Source of the DNA: Symsagittifera roscoffensis | Lineage: Eukaryota; Xenacoelomorpha; Acoela; Convolutidae | Assembly: GCF_963678635.1 (NCBI RefSeq) | Contig: NC_087067.1 | Coordinates: 58,268,287 to 58,297,286 of the forward strand | Length of the DNA stretch: 29,000 bases | Reading direction: 5' to 3' | Shown: positions 1 through 10,664 of the stretch, piece by piece | How the letters are laid out: each line of letters opens with the position of its first letter | Numbering within the stretch: position 1 is the stretch's first letter | Program-made: the position numbers and the translations under genes | Notes under the pieces: generated by a model | What the model saw: the letters and a program-made list of their open reading frames with translations, nothing else | Database searches by the model: none | What the model was told of the DNA's origin: nothing

Positions 1-3000
1 CAGCAAAAAACAGTTTTTTATTTAAAAATTTCAATCAGGAAGTAGTAAAGAGCTTGTCTTATTAATAAACAGTGTCTTAGAGGATATTTTGATCTATCAT
101 TTAAGACTTGAAGAGATTTTTTTTTGTTTGAAAAAAAATTTTCAAAAAATTACAAGTGTTAACTTTGTAGGTCCAGACCCCAGATTAATGGAAATAGGCG
201 CAAATGACGCACATATTAAGCACTTAAACTGAAGATTAAAAAAAAACAAAGGGCTCCAGAGGGCTGGCTCAAGAGTCACAGCCCTCTGACCTTACCCATT
301 CGCCAGAAAATCTGACACAAGGAGACAAAAAAAATCATCAAAAAACAGCAAAAAACAGTTTTCTTTGTTTAAAAAAATCAACCAGGAAGTAGAAAAGAGC
401 TGGTTTTATTAATAAACAGTGTCGTGGAGGATATTTTGATCTATCATTTAAGACTTGAAGAGATTTTTTTTGTTTAAAAAAAAAGTTTCAAAAAATTACA
501 AGTGTTAACTTTGTAGGTCCAGACCCCAGATTACTGGAAATAGGCGCAAAATGACGCACACATTAAGGACTTAAACTGAAGATTAAAAAAACAAAGGGTG
601 TCAGAGGGCTGGCTCAAGAGGCACAGCCCTCTGACCTGTACCCATATGCCAGAAAATCTGACACATGGGTACAAAAAAATCATCAAAAAACAGCAAAAAA
701 CAGTTTTTTTATTTAAGAAAATCAATCAGGAAGTAGAAAAGAGCTGGTCTTATTAATAAACAGTGTCTTGGAGGATATTTTGATCTATCATTTAGGACTT
801 AAAGAGAATTTTTTTTTTTGAAAAAAAAGTTTCAAAAAACTACAAGTGTTAACTTTGTAGGTCCAGACCCCAGATTACTGGAAATAGGCTCAAAATGACG
901 CACACATTGAGCACTTAAACTGAAGATCAAAAAGAATAAGGGATGTTAGAGGGCTGGCTCAAGAGGCACAGCCCTCAGGATTGTACCCATATGCGAGAAA
1001 ATCTGACACATGGATACAAAAAAAAATCATCAAAAAACAGCAAGAAACAGTTTTTTTATTTAAAAATTTCAATCAGGAAGTAGAAAAGGGCTTGTCTTAT
1101 TAACAAACAGTGTCTTAGAGGATATTTTGATCTATCATTTAAGACTTGAAGAGATTTTTTTTTGTTTGAAAAAAAAGTTTCAAAAAATTACAAGTGTTAA
1201 CTTTGTAGGTCCAGACCCCAGATTAATGGAAATAGGCGCAAATGACGCACACATTAAGCACTTAAACTGAAGATTAAAAAAAACAAAGGGCTCCAGAGGG
1301 CTGGCTCAAGAGTCACATCCCTCTGACCAGTACCCATTCGCCAGAAAATCTGACACATGGAGACAAAAAAAATCATCAAAAAACAGCAAAAAACAGTTTT
1401 CTTTGTTTAAAAAAATCAATCAGGAAGTAGAAAAGAGCTGGTCTTATTAATAAACAGTGTCTTGGAGGATATTTTGATCTATCATTTAGGACTTAAAGGG
1501 AATTTTTTTTTTGAAAAAAGAATTTTCAAAAAATTACAAGTGTTAACTTTGTAGGTTCAGACCCCAGACTACTAGAAATAGGCGCAAAATGACGCACACA
1601 TTGAGCACTTAAACTGAAGATCAAAAAAAATAAGGGATGTTAGAGGGCTGGCTCAAGAGGCACAGCCCTCTGACCTGTACCCATATGCCAGAAAATCTGA
1701 CACATGCGTACAAAAAAAATCATCAAAAAACAGCAAAAAACAGTTTTTTTATTTAAAAAATTCAATCAGGAAGCAAAAAAGAGCTGATCTTATTAATAAA
1801 CAGTGTCTTGGAGGATATATTGATCTATCATTTAAGACTTGAAGGGAATTTTTTTTTTTAAAGTTTCAAAACATTTTAAGTGTTAACTTAGTAGGTTCAG
1901 ACCCCAGATTACTGGAAATAGGCGCAAAATTACGGACACATTGAGCACTTAAACTGAAGATCAAAAAAAATAAAGGGTTTCAGAGGGCTGGCTCAAGAGG
2001 CACAGCCCTCTGACCTGTACCCATATGCCAGAAAATCTGACACATGGGTACAAAAAAAATTCATCAAAAAACAGCAAAAAAACAGTTTTCTTTGTTTAAA
2101 AAATTCAACCAGGACGTTGAAAAGAGCTGATCTTATTAATAAACAGTGTCGTGGAGGATAATTTGATCTATCATTTAAGACTTAAAGAGAACTTTTATTT
2201 TTTTTTTTGAAAAAAGAAGTTTCAAAAAATTACAAGTGTTAACTTTGTAGGTTCAGACCCCAGACTACTAGAAATAGGCGCAAAATGACGCACACATTGA
2301 GCATTTAAACTGAAGATCAAAAAAATAAGGGATGTTAGAGGGCTGGCTCAAGAGGCACAGCCCTCTGACCTGTACCCATATGCCAGAAAATCTGACACAT
2401 GCGTACAAAAAAATCATCAAAAAACAGCAAAAAACAGTTTTTTTTTTAAAAATTCAATCAAGAAGTAAAAAAGAGCTGATCTTATTAATAAACAGTGTCT
2501 TGGAGGATATATTGATCTATCATTTAAGACTTGAAGGGAATTTTTTTTAAAAAAAAAAGTTTCAAAACATTTTAAGTGTTAACTTAGTAGGTTCAGACCC
2601 CAGATTACTGGAAATAGGCGCAAAATTACGGACACATTGAGCACTTAAACTGAAGATCAAAAAAAATAAAGGGTTTCAGAGGGCTGGCTCAAGAGGCACA
2701 GCCCTCTGACTTGTACCCATATGCCAGAAAATCTGACACACGGGTACAAAAAAAAATTCATCAAAAAACAGCAAAAAAACAGTTTTCTTTGTTTAAAAAA
2801 TTCAACCAGGACGTTGAAAAGAGCTGATCTTATTAATAAACAGTGTCGTGGAGGATAATTTGATCTATCATTTAAGACTTAAAGAGAACTTTTGTTTTTT
2901 TTTTTGAAAAAAGAAGTTTCAAAAAAATTACAAGTGTTAACTTTGTAGGTTCAGACCCCAGACTACTAGAAATAGGCGCAAAATGACGCACACATTGAGC

Positions 3001-6000
3001 ACTTAAACTGAAGATCAAAAAAAATAAGGGATGTTAGAAGGCTGGCTCAAGAGGCACAGCCCTCTGACCTGTACCCATATGCCAGAAAATCTGACACATG
3101 CGTACAAAAAAAATCATCAAAAAACAGCAAAAAACAGTTTTTTTATTTAAGAAAATCAATCAGGAAGTAGAAAAGAGCTGGTCTTATTAATAAACAGTGT
3201 CTTGGAGGATATTTTGATCTATCATTTAGGACTTAAAGAGAATTTTTTTTTTTGAAAAAAAAGTTTCAAAAAATTACAAGTGTTAACTTTGTAGGTCCAG
3301 ACCCCAGATTACTGGAAATAGGCTCAAAATGACGCACACATTGAGCACTTAAACTGAAGATTAAAAAAAATAAGGGATGTTAGAGGGCTGGCTCAAGAGG
3401 CACAGCCCTCTGGATTGTACCCATATGCGAGAAAATCTGACACATGGATACAAAAAAAAATCATCAAAAACAGCAAAAAACAGTTTTCTTTGTTTAAAAA
3501 AATCAACCAGGAAGTAGAAAAGAGCTGGTTTTATTAATAAACAGTGTCGTGGAGGATATTGTGATCTATCATTTAAGACTTGAAGAGATTTTTTTTGTTT
3601 GAAAAAAAAGTTTCAAAAAATTAAAAGTGTTAACTTTGTAGGTCCAGACCCCAGATTACTGGATTACTGGAAATAGGCGCAAAATGACGCACACATTAAG
3701 CACTTAAACTGAAGATTAAAAAAAAACAAAGGTTGTCAGAGGGCTGGCTCAAGAGGCACAGCCCTCTGACCTGTACCCATATGCCAGAAAATCTGACACA
3801 TGGGTACAAAAAAAAATCATCAAAAAACAGCAAAAAACAGTTTTTTTATTTAAGAAATTCAATCAGGAAGTAGAAAAGAGCTGGTCTTATTAATAAACAG
3901 TGTCTTGGAGGATATTTTGATCTATCATTTTAGACTTAAAGAGAATTTTTTTATTTTTTTTTGAAAAAAAAGTTTCAAAAATTACAAGTGTTAACTTTGT
4001 AGGTCCAGACTCCAGATTTCTGGAATTAGGCGCAAAATAACGCACAAATTGAGCACCTAAACTGAAGATCAAAAAAAAATAAAGGGTGTCAGAGGGCTGG
4101 CTCAAGAGGCACAGCCCTCTGACCTGTACCCATATGCCAGAAAATCTGACACATGGGTACAAAAAAATCATCAAAAAACAGCAAAAAACAGTTTGTTTAT
4201 TCAAAAAATTCAATCAGGAAGTAAAAAAGAGCTGATCTTATTAATAAACAGTGTCTTGGAGGATATTTTGATCTATCATTTAAGACTTGAAGAGATTTTT
4301 TTTTTTTTAAAAAAAAAGTTTCAAAAAATTACATCTGTTAACTTTGTATGTTCAGACCCCAGATTACTGGAAATAGGCGCAAAATGACGCACATTTTGAG
4401 TACTCAAACTGAAGATCAAAAAAAAAATAAAGGGTGTCAGAGGGCTGGCTCAAGAGGCACAGCCCTCTGACCTGTACCCATATGCCAGAAAATCTGACAC
4501 ATGGATAAAAAAAAAGAAATCATCAAAAAACAGCAAAAAACAGTTTTCTTTGTTTAAAAAATTCAACCAGGAAGTAAAAAAGAGCTGATATTATTGATAA
4601 ACAGTGTCTTGGAGGATATTTTGATCTATCATTTAAAACTTGAAGAGAATTTTTTTTTTTTTGAAAAAAAAGTTTCAAAAAATTACATGTGTTAACTTTG
4701 TATGTTCAGACCCCAGATTACTGGAAATAGGCGCAAAATGACGCACATTTTGAGTACCTAAACTGAAGATCAAAAAAAATAAAGGGTGTCAGAGGGCTGG
4801 CTCAAGAGGCACAGCCCTCTGACCTGTACCCATATGCCAGAAAATCTGACACATGGGTACAAAAAAATCATCAAAAAACAGCAAAAAACAGTTTGTTTAT
4901 TCAAAAAATTCAATCAGGAAGTAAAAAAGAGCTGATCTTATTAATAAACAGTGTCTTGGAAGATATTTTGATCTATCATTTAAGACTTGAAGAGAATTTT
5001 TTTTTTTGAAAAAAAAAGTTTCAAAAAATTACATGTGTTAACTTTGTATGTTCAGAACCCAGATTACTGGAAATAGGCGCAAAATTACGCACATTTTGAG
5101 TACCTAAACTGAAGATCAAAAAAAAATAAAGGGTGTCAGAGGGCTGGCTCAAGATGCACAGCCCTCTGACCTGTACTCATATGCCAGAAAATCTGACACA
5201 TGGATAAAAAAAAGAAATCATCAAAAAACAGTTTTCTTTGTTTAAAAAATTCAACCAGGAAGTAAAAAAGAGCTGGTATTATTGATAAACAGTGTCTTGG
5301 ATGATATTTTGATCTATCATTTGAGACTTAAAGAGATTTTTTTTTTTTTTTTGAAAAAAAAATTTTCAAAAAATTATATGTGTTAACTTTGTATGTTCAG
5401 ACCCCAGATTACTGGAAATAGGCGCAAAATGACGCACATTTTGAGTACTTAAACTGAAGATCAAAAAAATATATAGGGTGTCAGAGGGTTGGCTCAAGAG
5501 GCACAGCCCTCTGACCTGTACCCATATGCCAGCTAATCTGACACATGGGTACAAAAAAATCATCAAAAAACAGCAAAAAACAGTTTGTTTATTCAAAAAA
5601 CTGAATCAGGAAGTAAAAAAGAGCTGATCTTAATAATAAACAGTGTCTTGGAGGATATTTTGATCTATCATTTAAGACTTGAAGAGACTTTTTTTTTTAA
5701 AAAAAAGTTTCAAAAAATTACATGTGTTAACTTTGTATGTTCAGACCCCAGATTACTGGAAATAGGCGCAAATTGACGCACATTTTGAGTACTTAAACTG
5801 AAGATCAAAAAAAGATAAAGGATGTCAGAGGGCTGGCTCAAGAGGCACAGCCCTCTGACCTGTACCCATATGCCAGAAAATCTGACACATGGGTACAAAA
5901 AAAATCATCAAAAAACATATCAAAAAACAGTTTGTTTATTCAAAGAATTCAATCAGGAAGTAAAAAAGAGCTGATCTTATTAATAAACAGTGTCTTGGAC

Positions 6001-9000
6001 GATATTTTGATCTATCATTTAAGACTTGAAGAGAATTTTTTTTTTGAAAAAAAAAGTTTCAAAAAATTACAAGTGATAACTTTGTATGTTCAGACCCCAG
6101 ATTACTGGAAATAGGCGCAAAATGACGCACCTATTGAGTACTTAAACTGAAGATCAAAAAAAAATAAAGGGTGTCAGAGGGCTGGCTCAAGAGGCACAGC
6201 CCTCTGACCTGTACCCATATGCCAGAAAATCTGACACATGGGTACAAAAAAAGTCATCAAAAAACAGCAAAAAATAGTTTTTTTTAAAAATCAATCAGGA
6301 AGTAGAAAAGAGCTGGTCTTATTAATGAACAGTGTCTTGCAGAATATTTTGATCTATCATTTAAGACTTGAAGAGAATTTTTTTCATTGAAAAAAAAAAG
6401 TTTCAAAAAATTACAAGTGTTAACTTTGTAGGTCCAGACCCCAGATTACTGGAAATAGGCGCAAAATGACGAACACATTGAGCACTTAAACTGAAGATCA
6501 AAAGAAAATAAAGGTTGTCAGAGGGCTGCCTCAAGAGGCACAGCCCTCTGACTTGTACCCATATGCGAGAAAATCTGACACATGGATACAAAAAAAAATC
6601 ATCAAAAAACAGCAAAAAACAGTTTTTTTATTCAAAAATTTCAATCAGGAAGTAAAAAAGAGCTGATCTTATTAATAAACAGTGTCTTGGAGGATATTTT
6701 GATCTATCATTTAAGACTTAAAGAGAATTTTTTTATTTTTTTTTGAAAAAAAAGTTTCAAAAATTACAAGTGTTAACTTTGTAGGTCCAGACTCCAGATT
6801 TCTGGAATTAGGCGCAAAATAACGCACAAATTGAGCACCTAAACTGAAGATCAAAAAAAATAAAGGGTGTCAGAGGGCTGGCTCAAGAGGCACAGCCCTC
6901 TGACCTGTACCCATATGCCAGAAAATCTGACACATGGGTACAAAAAAATCATCAAAAAACAGCAAAAAACAGTTCGTTTATTCAAAAAATTCAATCAGGA
7001 AGTAAAAAAAAGCTGATCTTATTAATAAACAGTGTCTTGGAGGATATTTTGATCTATCATTTAAGACTTGAAGAGATTTTTTTTTTTTTGAAAAAAAAAG
7101 TTTCAAAAAATTACATGTGTTAACTTTGTATGTTCAGACCCCAGATTACTGGAAATAGGCGCAAAATGACGCACATTTTGAGTACTCAAACTGAAGATCA
7201 AAAAAAAAATAAAGGGTGTCAGAGGGCTGGCTCAAGAGGCACAGCCCTCTGACCTGTACCCATATGCCAGAAAATCTGACACATGGATAAAAAAAAAGAA
7301 ATCATCAAAAAACAGCAAAAAACAGTTTTCTTTGTTTAAAAAATTCAACCAGGAATTAAAAAAGAGCTGATATTATTGATAAACAGTGTCTTGGAGGATA
7401 TTTTGATCTATCATTTAAGACTTGAAGAGAATTTTTTTTTTTTGAAAAAAAAAGTTTCAAAAAATTACATGTGTTAACTTTGTTTGTTCAGAACCCAGAT
7501 TACTGGAAATAGGCGCAAAATTACGCACATTTTGAGTACCTAAACTGAAGATCAAAAAAAAATAAAGGGTGTCAGAGGGCTGGCTCAAGATGCACAGCCC
7601 TCTGACCTGTACTCATATGCCAGAAAATCTGACACATGGATAAAAAAAAGAAATCATCAAAAAACAGTTTTCTTTGTTTAAAAAATTCAACCAGGAAGTA
7701 AAAAAGAGCTGGTATTATTGATAAACAGTGTCTTGGAGGATATTTTGATCTATCATTTAAGACTTAGAGATTTTTTTTTTTTTTGAAAAAAAAATTTTCA
7801 AAAAATTATATGTGTTAACTTTGTATGTTCAGACCCCAGATTACTGGAAATAGGCGCAAAATGACGCACATTTTGAGTACTTAAACTGAAGATCAAAAAA
7901 ATATATAGGGTGTCAGAGGGTTGGCTCAAGAGGCACAGCCCTCTGACCTGTACCCATATGCCAGCAAATCTGTCACATGGGTACAAAAAAATCATCAAAA
8001 AACAGCAAAAAACAGTTTGTTTATTCAAAAAACTGAATCAGGAAGTAAAAAAGAGCTGATCTTAATAATAAACAGTGTCTTGGAGGATATTTTGATCTAT
8101 CATTTAAGACTTGAAGAGACTTTTTTTTTTTTTTAAAAAGTTTCAAAAAATTACATGTGTTAACTTTGTATGTTCAGACCCCAGATTACTGGAAATAGGC
8201 GCAAATTGACGCACATTTTGAGTACTTAAACTGAAGATCAAAAAAAGATAAAGGATGTCAGAGGGCTGGCTCAAGAGGCACAGCCCTCTGACTTGTACCC
8301 ATATGCGAGAAAATCTGACACATGGATACAAAAAAAAATCATCAAAAAACAGCAAAAATCAGTTTTTTTTTAAAAAGTTTCAATCAGGAAGTAGAAAAGA
8401 GCTGGTCTTATAAAAAAACAGTGTCTTAGAGGATATTTTGATCTATCATTTAAAACTTGAAGAGATTTTTTTTTTTTTGAAAAAAAAAGTTTCAAAAAAT
8501 TACAAGTGTTAACTTTGTAGGTTCAGACCCCAGATCACTGGAAATAGGCGCAAAATGACGCACACATTGAGCACTTAAACTGAAGATCAAAAAAATATAG
8601 GGTGTCAGAGGGCTGGCTCAAGAGGCACAGCCCTCTGACCTGTACCCATATGCCAGAAAATCTGGCACATGGGTACAAAAAAAATCATCAAAAAACATAT
8701 CAAACAACAGTTTGTTTATTCAAAGAATTCAATCAGGAAGTAAAAAAGAGCTGATCTTATTAATAAACAGTGTCTTGGACGATATTTTGATCTATCATTT
8801 AAGACTTGAAGAGAATTTTTTTTTTTTGAAAAAAAAAGTTTCAAAAAATTACAAGTGTTAACTTTGTATGTTCAGACCCCAGATTACTGGAAATAGGCGC
8901 AAAATGACGCACCTATTGAGTACTTAAACTGAAGATCAAAAAAAAAAATAAAGGGTGTCAGAGGGCTGGCTCAAGAGGCACAGCCCTCTGACCTGTACCC

Positions 9001-9530
9001 ATATGCCAGAAAATCTGACACATGGGTACAAAAAAAGTCATCAAAAAACAGCAAAAAATAGTTTTTTTTTTAAATTCAATCAGGAAGTAGAAAAGAGCTG
9101 GTCTTATTAATGAACAGTGTCTTGGAGGATATTTTGATCTATCATTTAAGACTTGAAGAGAATTTTTTTTTTGAAAAAAAAAGTTTAAAAAAAATACAAG
9201 TGTTAACTTTGTATGTTCAGACCCCAGATTACTGGAAATAGGCGCAAAATGACGCACCTATTGAGTACTTAAACTGAAGATAAAAAAAAATAAAGGGTGT
9301 CAGAGGGCTGGCTCAAGAGGCACAGACCTCTGACCTGTACCCATATGCCAGAAAATCTGACACATGGATACAAAAAGAAATCATCAAAAAACAGAAAAAA
9401 AAAACAGTTTTCTTTGTTTAAAAAATTCAACCAGGAAGTAAAAAAGAGCTGGTTTTATTAATAAACAGTGTCTTGGAGGTATTTTGATCTATCATTTAAG
9501 ACTTAAAGAGAAGATTTTTTTTTTTTTTGA
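1..9530. repeat. Tandem satellite array, ~348-bp monomer, about 27 copies
   Basis: The whole left third is one head-to-tail satellite. The marker GGGCTGGCTCAAG (with point variants) recurs at about 261, 606, 951, 1298, 1645, 1985, 2340, 2681, 3039, 3385, 3741, 4094, 4442, 4794, 5141, 5486, 5830, 6179, 6523, 6885, 7224, 7577, 7918, 8263, 8610, 8963 and 9305. Spacing is 339-362 bp, mean about 348. Length differences come mostly from A and T homopolymer runs. Each monomer holds an A-tract block, a T-run/A-run block, the phrase GTTAACTTTGTA, and a GC-richer inverted repeat. Open frames of 60-107 codons recur once per monomer and are by-products of the repeat. The array is cut by the window edge on the left and ends abruptly near 9530. 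I cannot name the satellite family. Confidence 0.97.
4088..4121. repeat. Inverted repeat (hairpin) present in the satellite monomers, best-form example
   Basis: GTCAGAGGGCT and its exact reverse complement AGCCCTCTGAC flank a 14-nt loop (GGCTCAAGAGGCAC). The pair recurs at the same place in most monomers, often in full 11-bp form, for example near 4438, 4790, 6175, 6881 and 7220. It is the only GC-rich part of an otherwise A/T-rich unit. Variants with mismatches occur, for example near 951, 3039 and 5486. Confidence 0.85.
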
Positions 9531-9882
9531 ACGTATCTGCATTATTCTCAAGATCACTGAAGATGTTAAAATCCAGGCTGGATGTTCCTCCTGTCGATGC
9601 CCTGTCGTCTTCCCCACCAGCTTGATCTTGTTGCATGGGTTCTTCGGTTTGACGACTTCCACTCTGTCCGTCATTTCTTTCTGACCTATCTTTGTTCGGG
9701 CTCGATGGTCCTTGTTCGTCATCGTCGGCTTCTTCCTGGAATTTCGGTATGAGCAGTGTACCGGCCGATTTATCTTCCTCTTCTCCATGGACCACTTTGG
9801 TTTCTTCACAGCCGAAGGGTGCTAGGAAGGTTCTTATCTGCAGTACTCCTCCCACTTTCATCTCCTGTTTCACGCTAGTCAT
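9496..9882 (-). pseudogene. Short acidic ORF of the 3' module, truncated by the satellite junction
   Basis: This 128-codon frame opens with an ATG at 9882 that has an in-frame TAA nine bases upstream (CAT TAA TTA ATC ATG), so the start is a real one for this frame. The ATG overlaps the end of the preceding ORF in the octamer ATGACTAG. The protein is acidic and polar, with E/D/Q/G/S-rich tracts and no recognised domain, signal peptide or membrane span. Residues up to about 117 are element-derived. The last ~10 (Lys-rich) come from reading the satellite's T-run on the other strand. The natural C-terminus is therefore missing. Function is unknown. A competing basic frame (9809-9492) lies over the same DNA and looks like an artefact. 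Confidence 0.55.
9529..9531. other. Satellite / retroelement junction
   Basis: To the left the sequence follows the satellite up to a T-run (9514-9528). To the right, instead of the expected A-run and GTTTC, unique retroelement DNA begins. The minus-strand ORF starting at 9882 runs leftward through this point, and its last ~10 codons are satellite. No LTR, terminal CA/TG or target-site duplication can be seen here. A truncation, an unequal recombination or an assembly join are all possible. Confidence 0.85.
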
Positions 9883-10639
9883 GATTAATTAATGAGGCTT
9901 CAGGCAATTCTGTCCTGCCTCTCATTCTCATCGGAGCTAAGCCTAATCCCTTCCATTCCTCCTCAAATCTTCCAGGGTTGGGAGTAGCGGCGTTGCTTAT
10001 TCGCCTTCTCGTCGCTTGATCCGTGTATGCAAATCGTGTGTACTGTAACACGGCGGCATTTCTCCCCACGAAGTATGGATCCATCGTTCCCGAGAAACTC
10101 CCTACTCTCCTTTCATTGGTTTCGAATGCTCTCAACCTAGGAGTTTGTACCACGGAGACTGCTCCGAGCAACATCCTTCTTATTAGAGGGAATTCAGGGA
10201 TTGCCTCCGGTAGCTTCTTGTAATCACCCCAGTCCCTCGTCTCTTCTCTCACTTTGTGATATGCTGCAGTGAGACGAGGCACTCTGGTTATTTCACCATT
10301 CGTTTTGTCATAGGGTCTCAGATTCCAAAGCTTTGGAAACACCTCGATGTGTCCTCTTTCTACTTCTCCCATGCGGTCACGGAAGTGATCGTCAAAATTG
10401 ATGACTGTCATCTCTGGCTCCGATATTTTCGCAAATAACAGATCTTCACTCATGAGCTCCCGCAATGTGTGCTGCTCACACCAGTTCAGTGTACTACCGT
10501 CCACTGCCGATATGAGGTTCAGGTGCAGCACCGACCTCCTATATGCTTCCACTTTAACGTCAGGGAACGCAAACGTGACTGCTGGTCCATAGATCACTGC
10601 CACGAACTCCGTGACTCCTCTGATCAGCGCAAGGGATCG
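9875..10639 (-). pseudogene. C-terminal segment of the 3' module protein, unknown function
   Basis: An open frame of about 250 codons. The ORF proper begins at a GTG at 10603, but the frame is open further upstream and reads SLALIRGVTEFVAVIYG across that point, so it is a continuation and not a start. It follows the 620-codon ORF through two frame changes, near 10665-10675 and near 10630-10636, where a piece of a third frame (LLTDLSLAMRTDP) bridges the gap. The parts are best read as one protein broken by small indels. The product is mixed alpha/beta in appearance, Arg-rich near the C-terminus, with no motif I recognise. The stop (TAG 9877-9875) overlaps the next ATG. Confidence 0.6.
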
Positions 10640-10664
10640 GTTCTCATAGCCAAGCTCAGATCCG

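Noticed and set aside
531-9257. Many 60-107-codon ORFs with near-identical products in the left third
   Set aside because: They recur once per satellite monomer, on both strands, with lengths set by the repeat. They are by-products of a tandem repeat and not a gene family.
1-9530. Regular repeats resembling a CRISPR array
   Set aside because: The unit is ~348 bp with no short-repeat/unique-spacer alternation, and the context is eukaryotic.
1-9530. tRNA-like A box (TGGCTCAAGAGG) and B box (GGTTCAGACCC) in the satellite
   Set aside because: Each has mismatches to the consensus, the spacing and order do not fit a polymerase III promoter, and no tRNA fold was seen.
9492-9809. Basic minus-strand ORF overlapping the acidic terminal ORF
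   Set aside because: It starts inside the acidic ORF, has no upstream linkage and looks like an alternative-frame translation.
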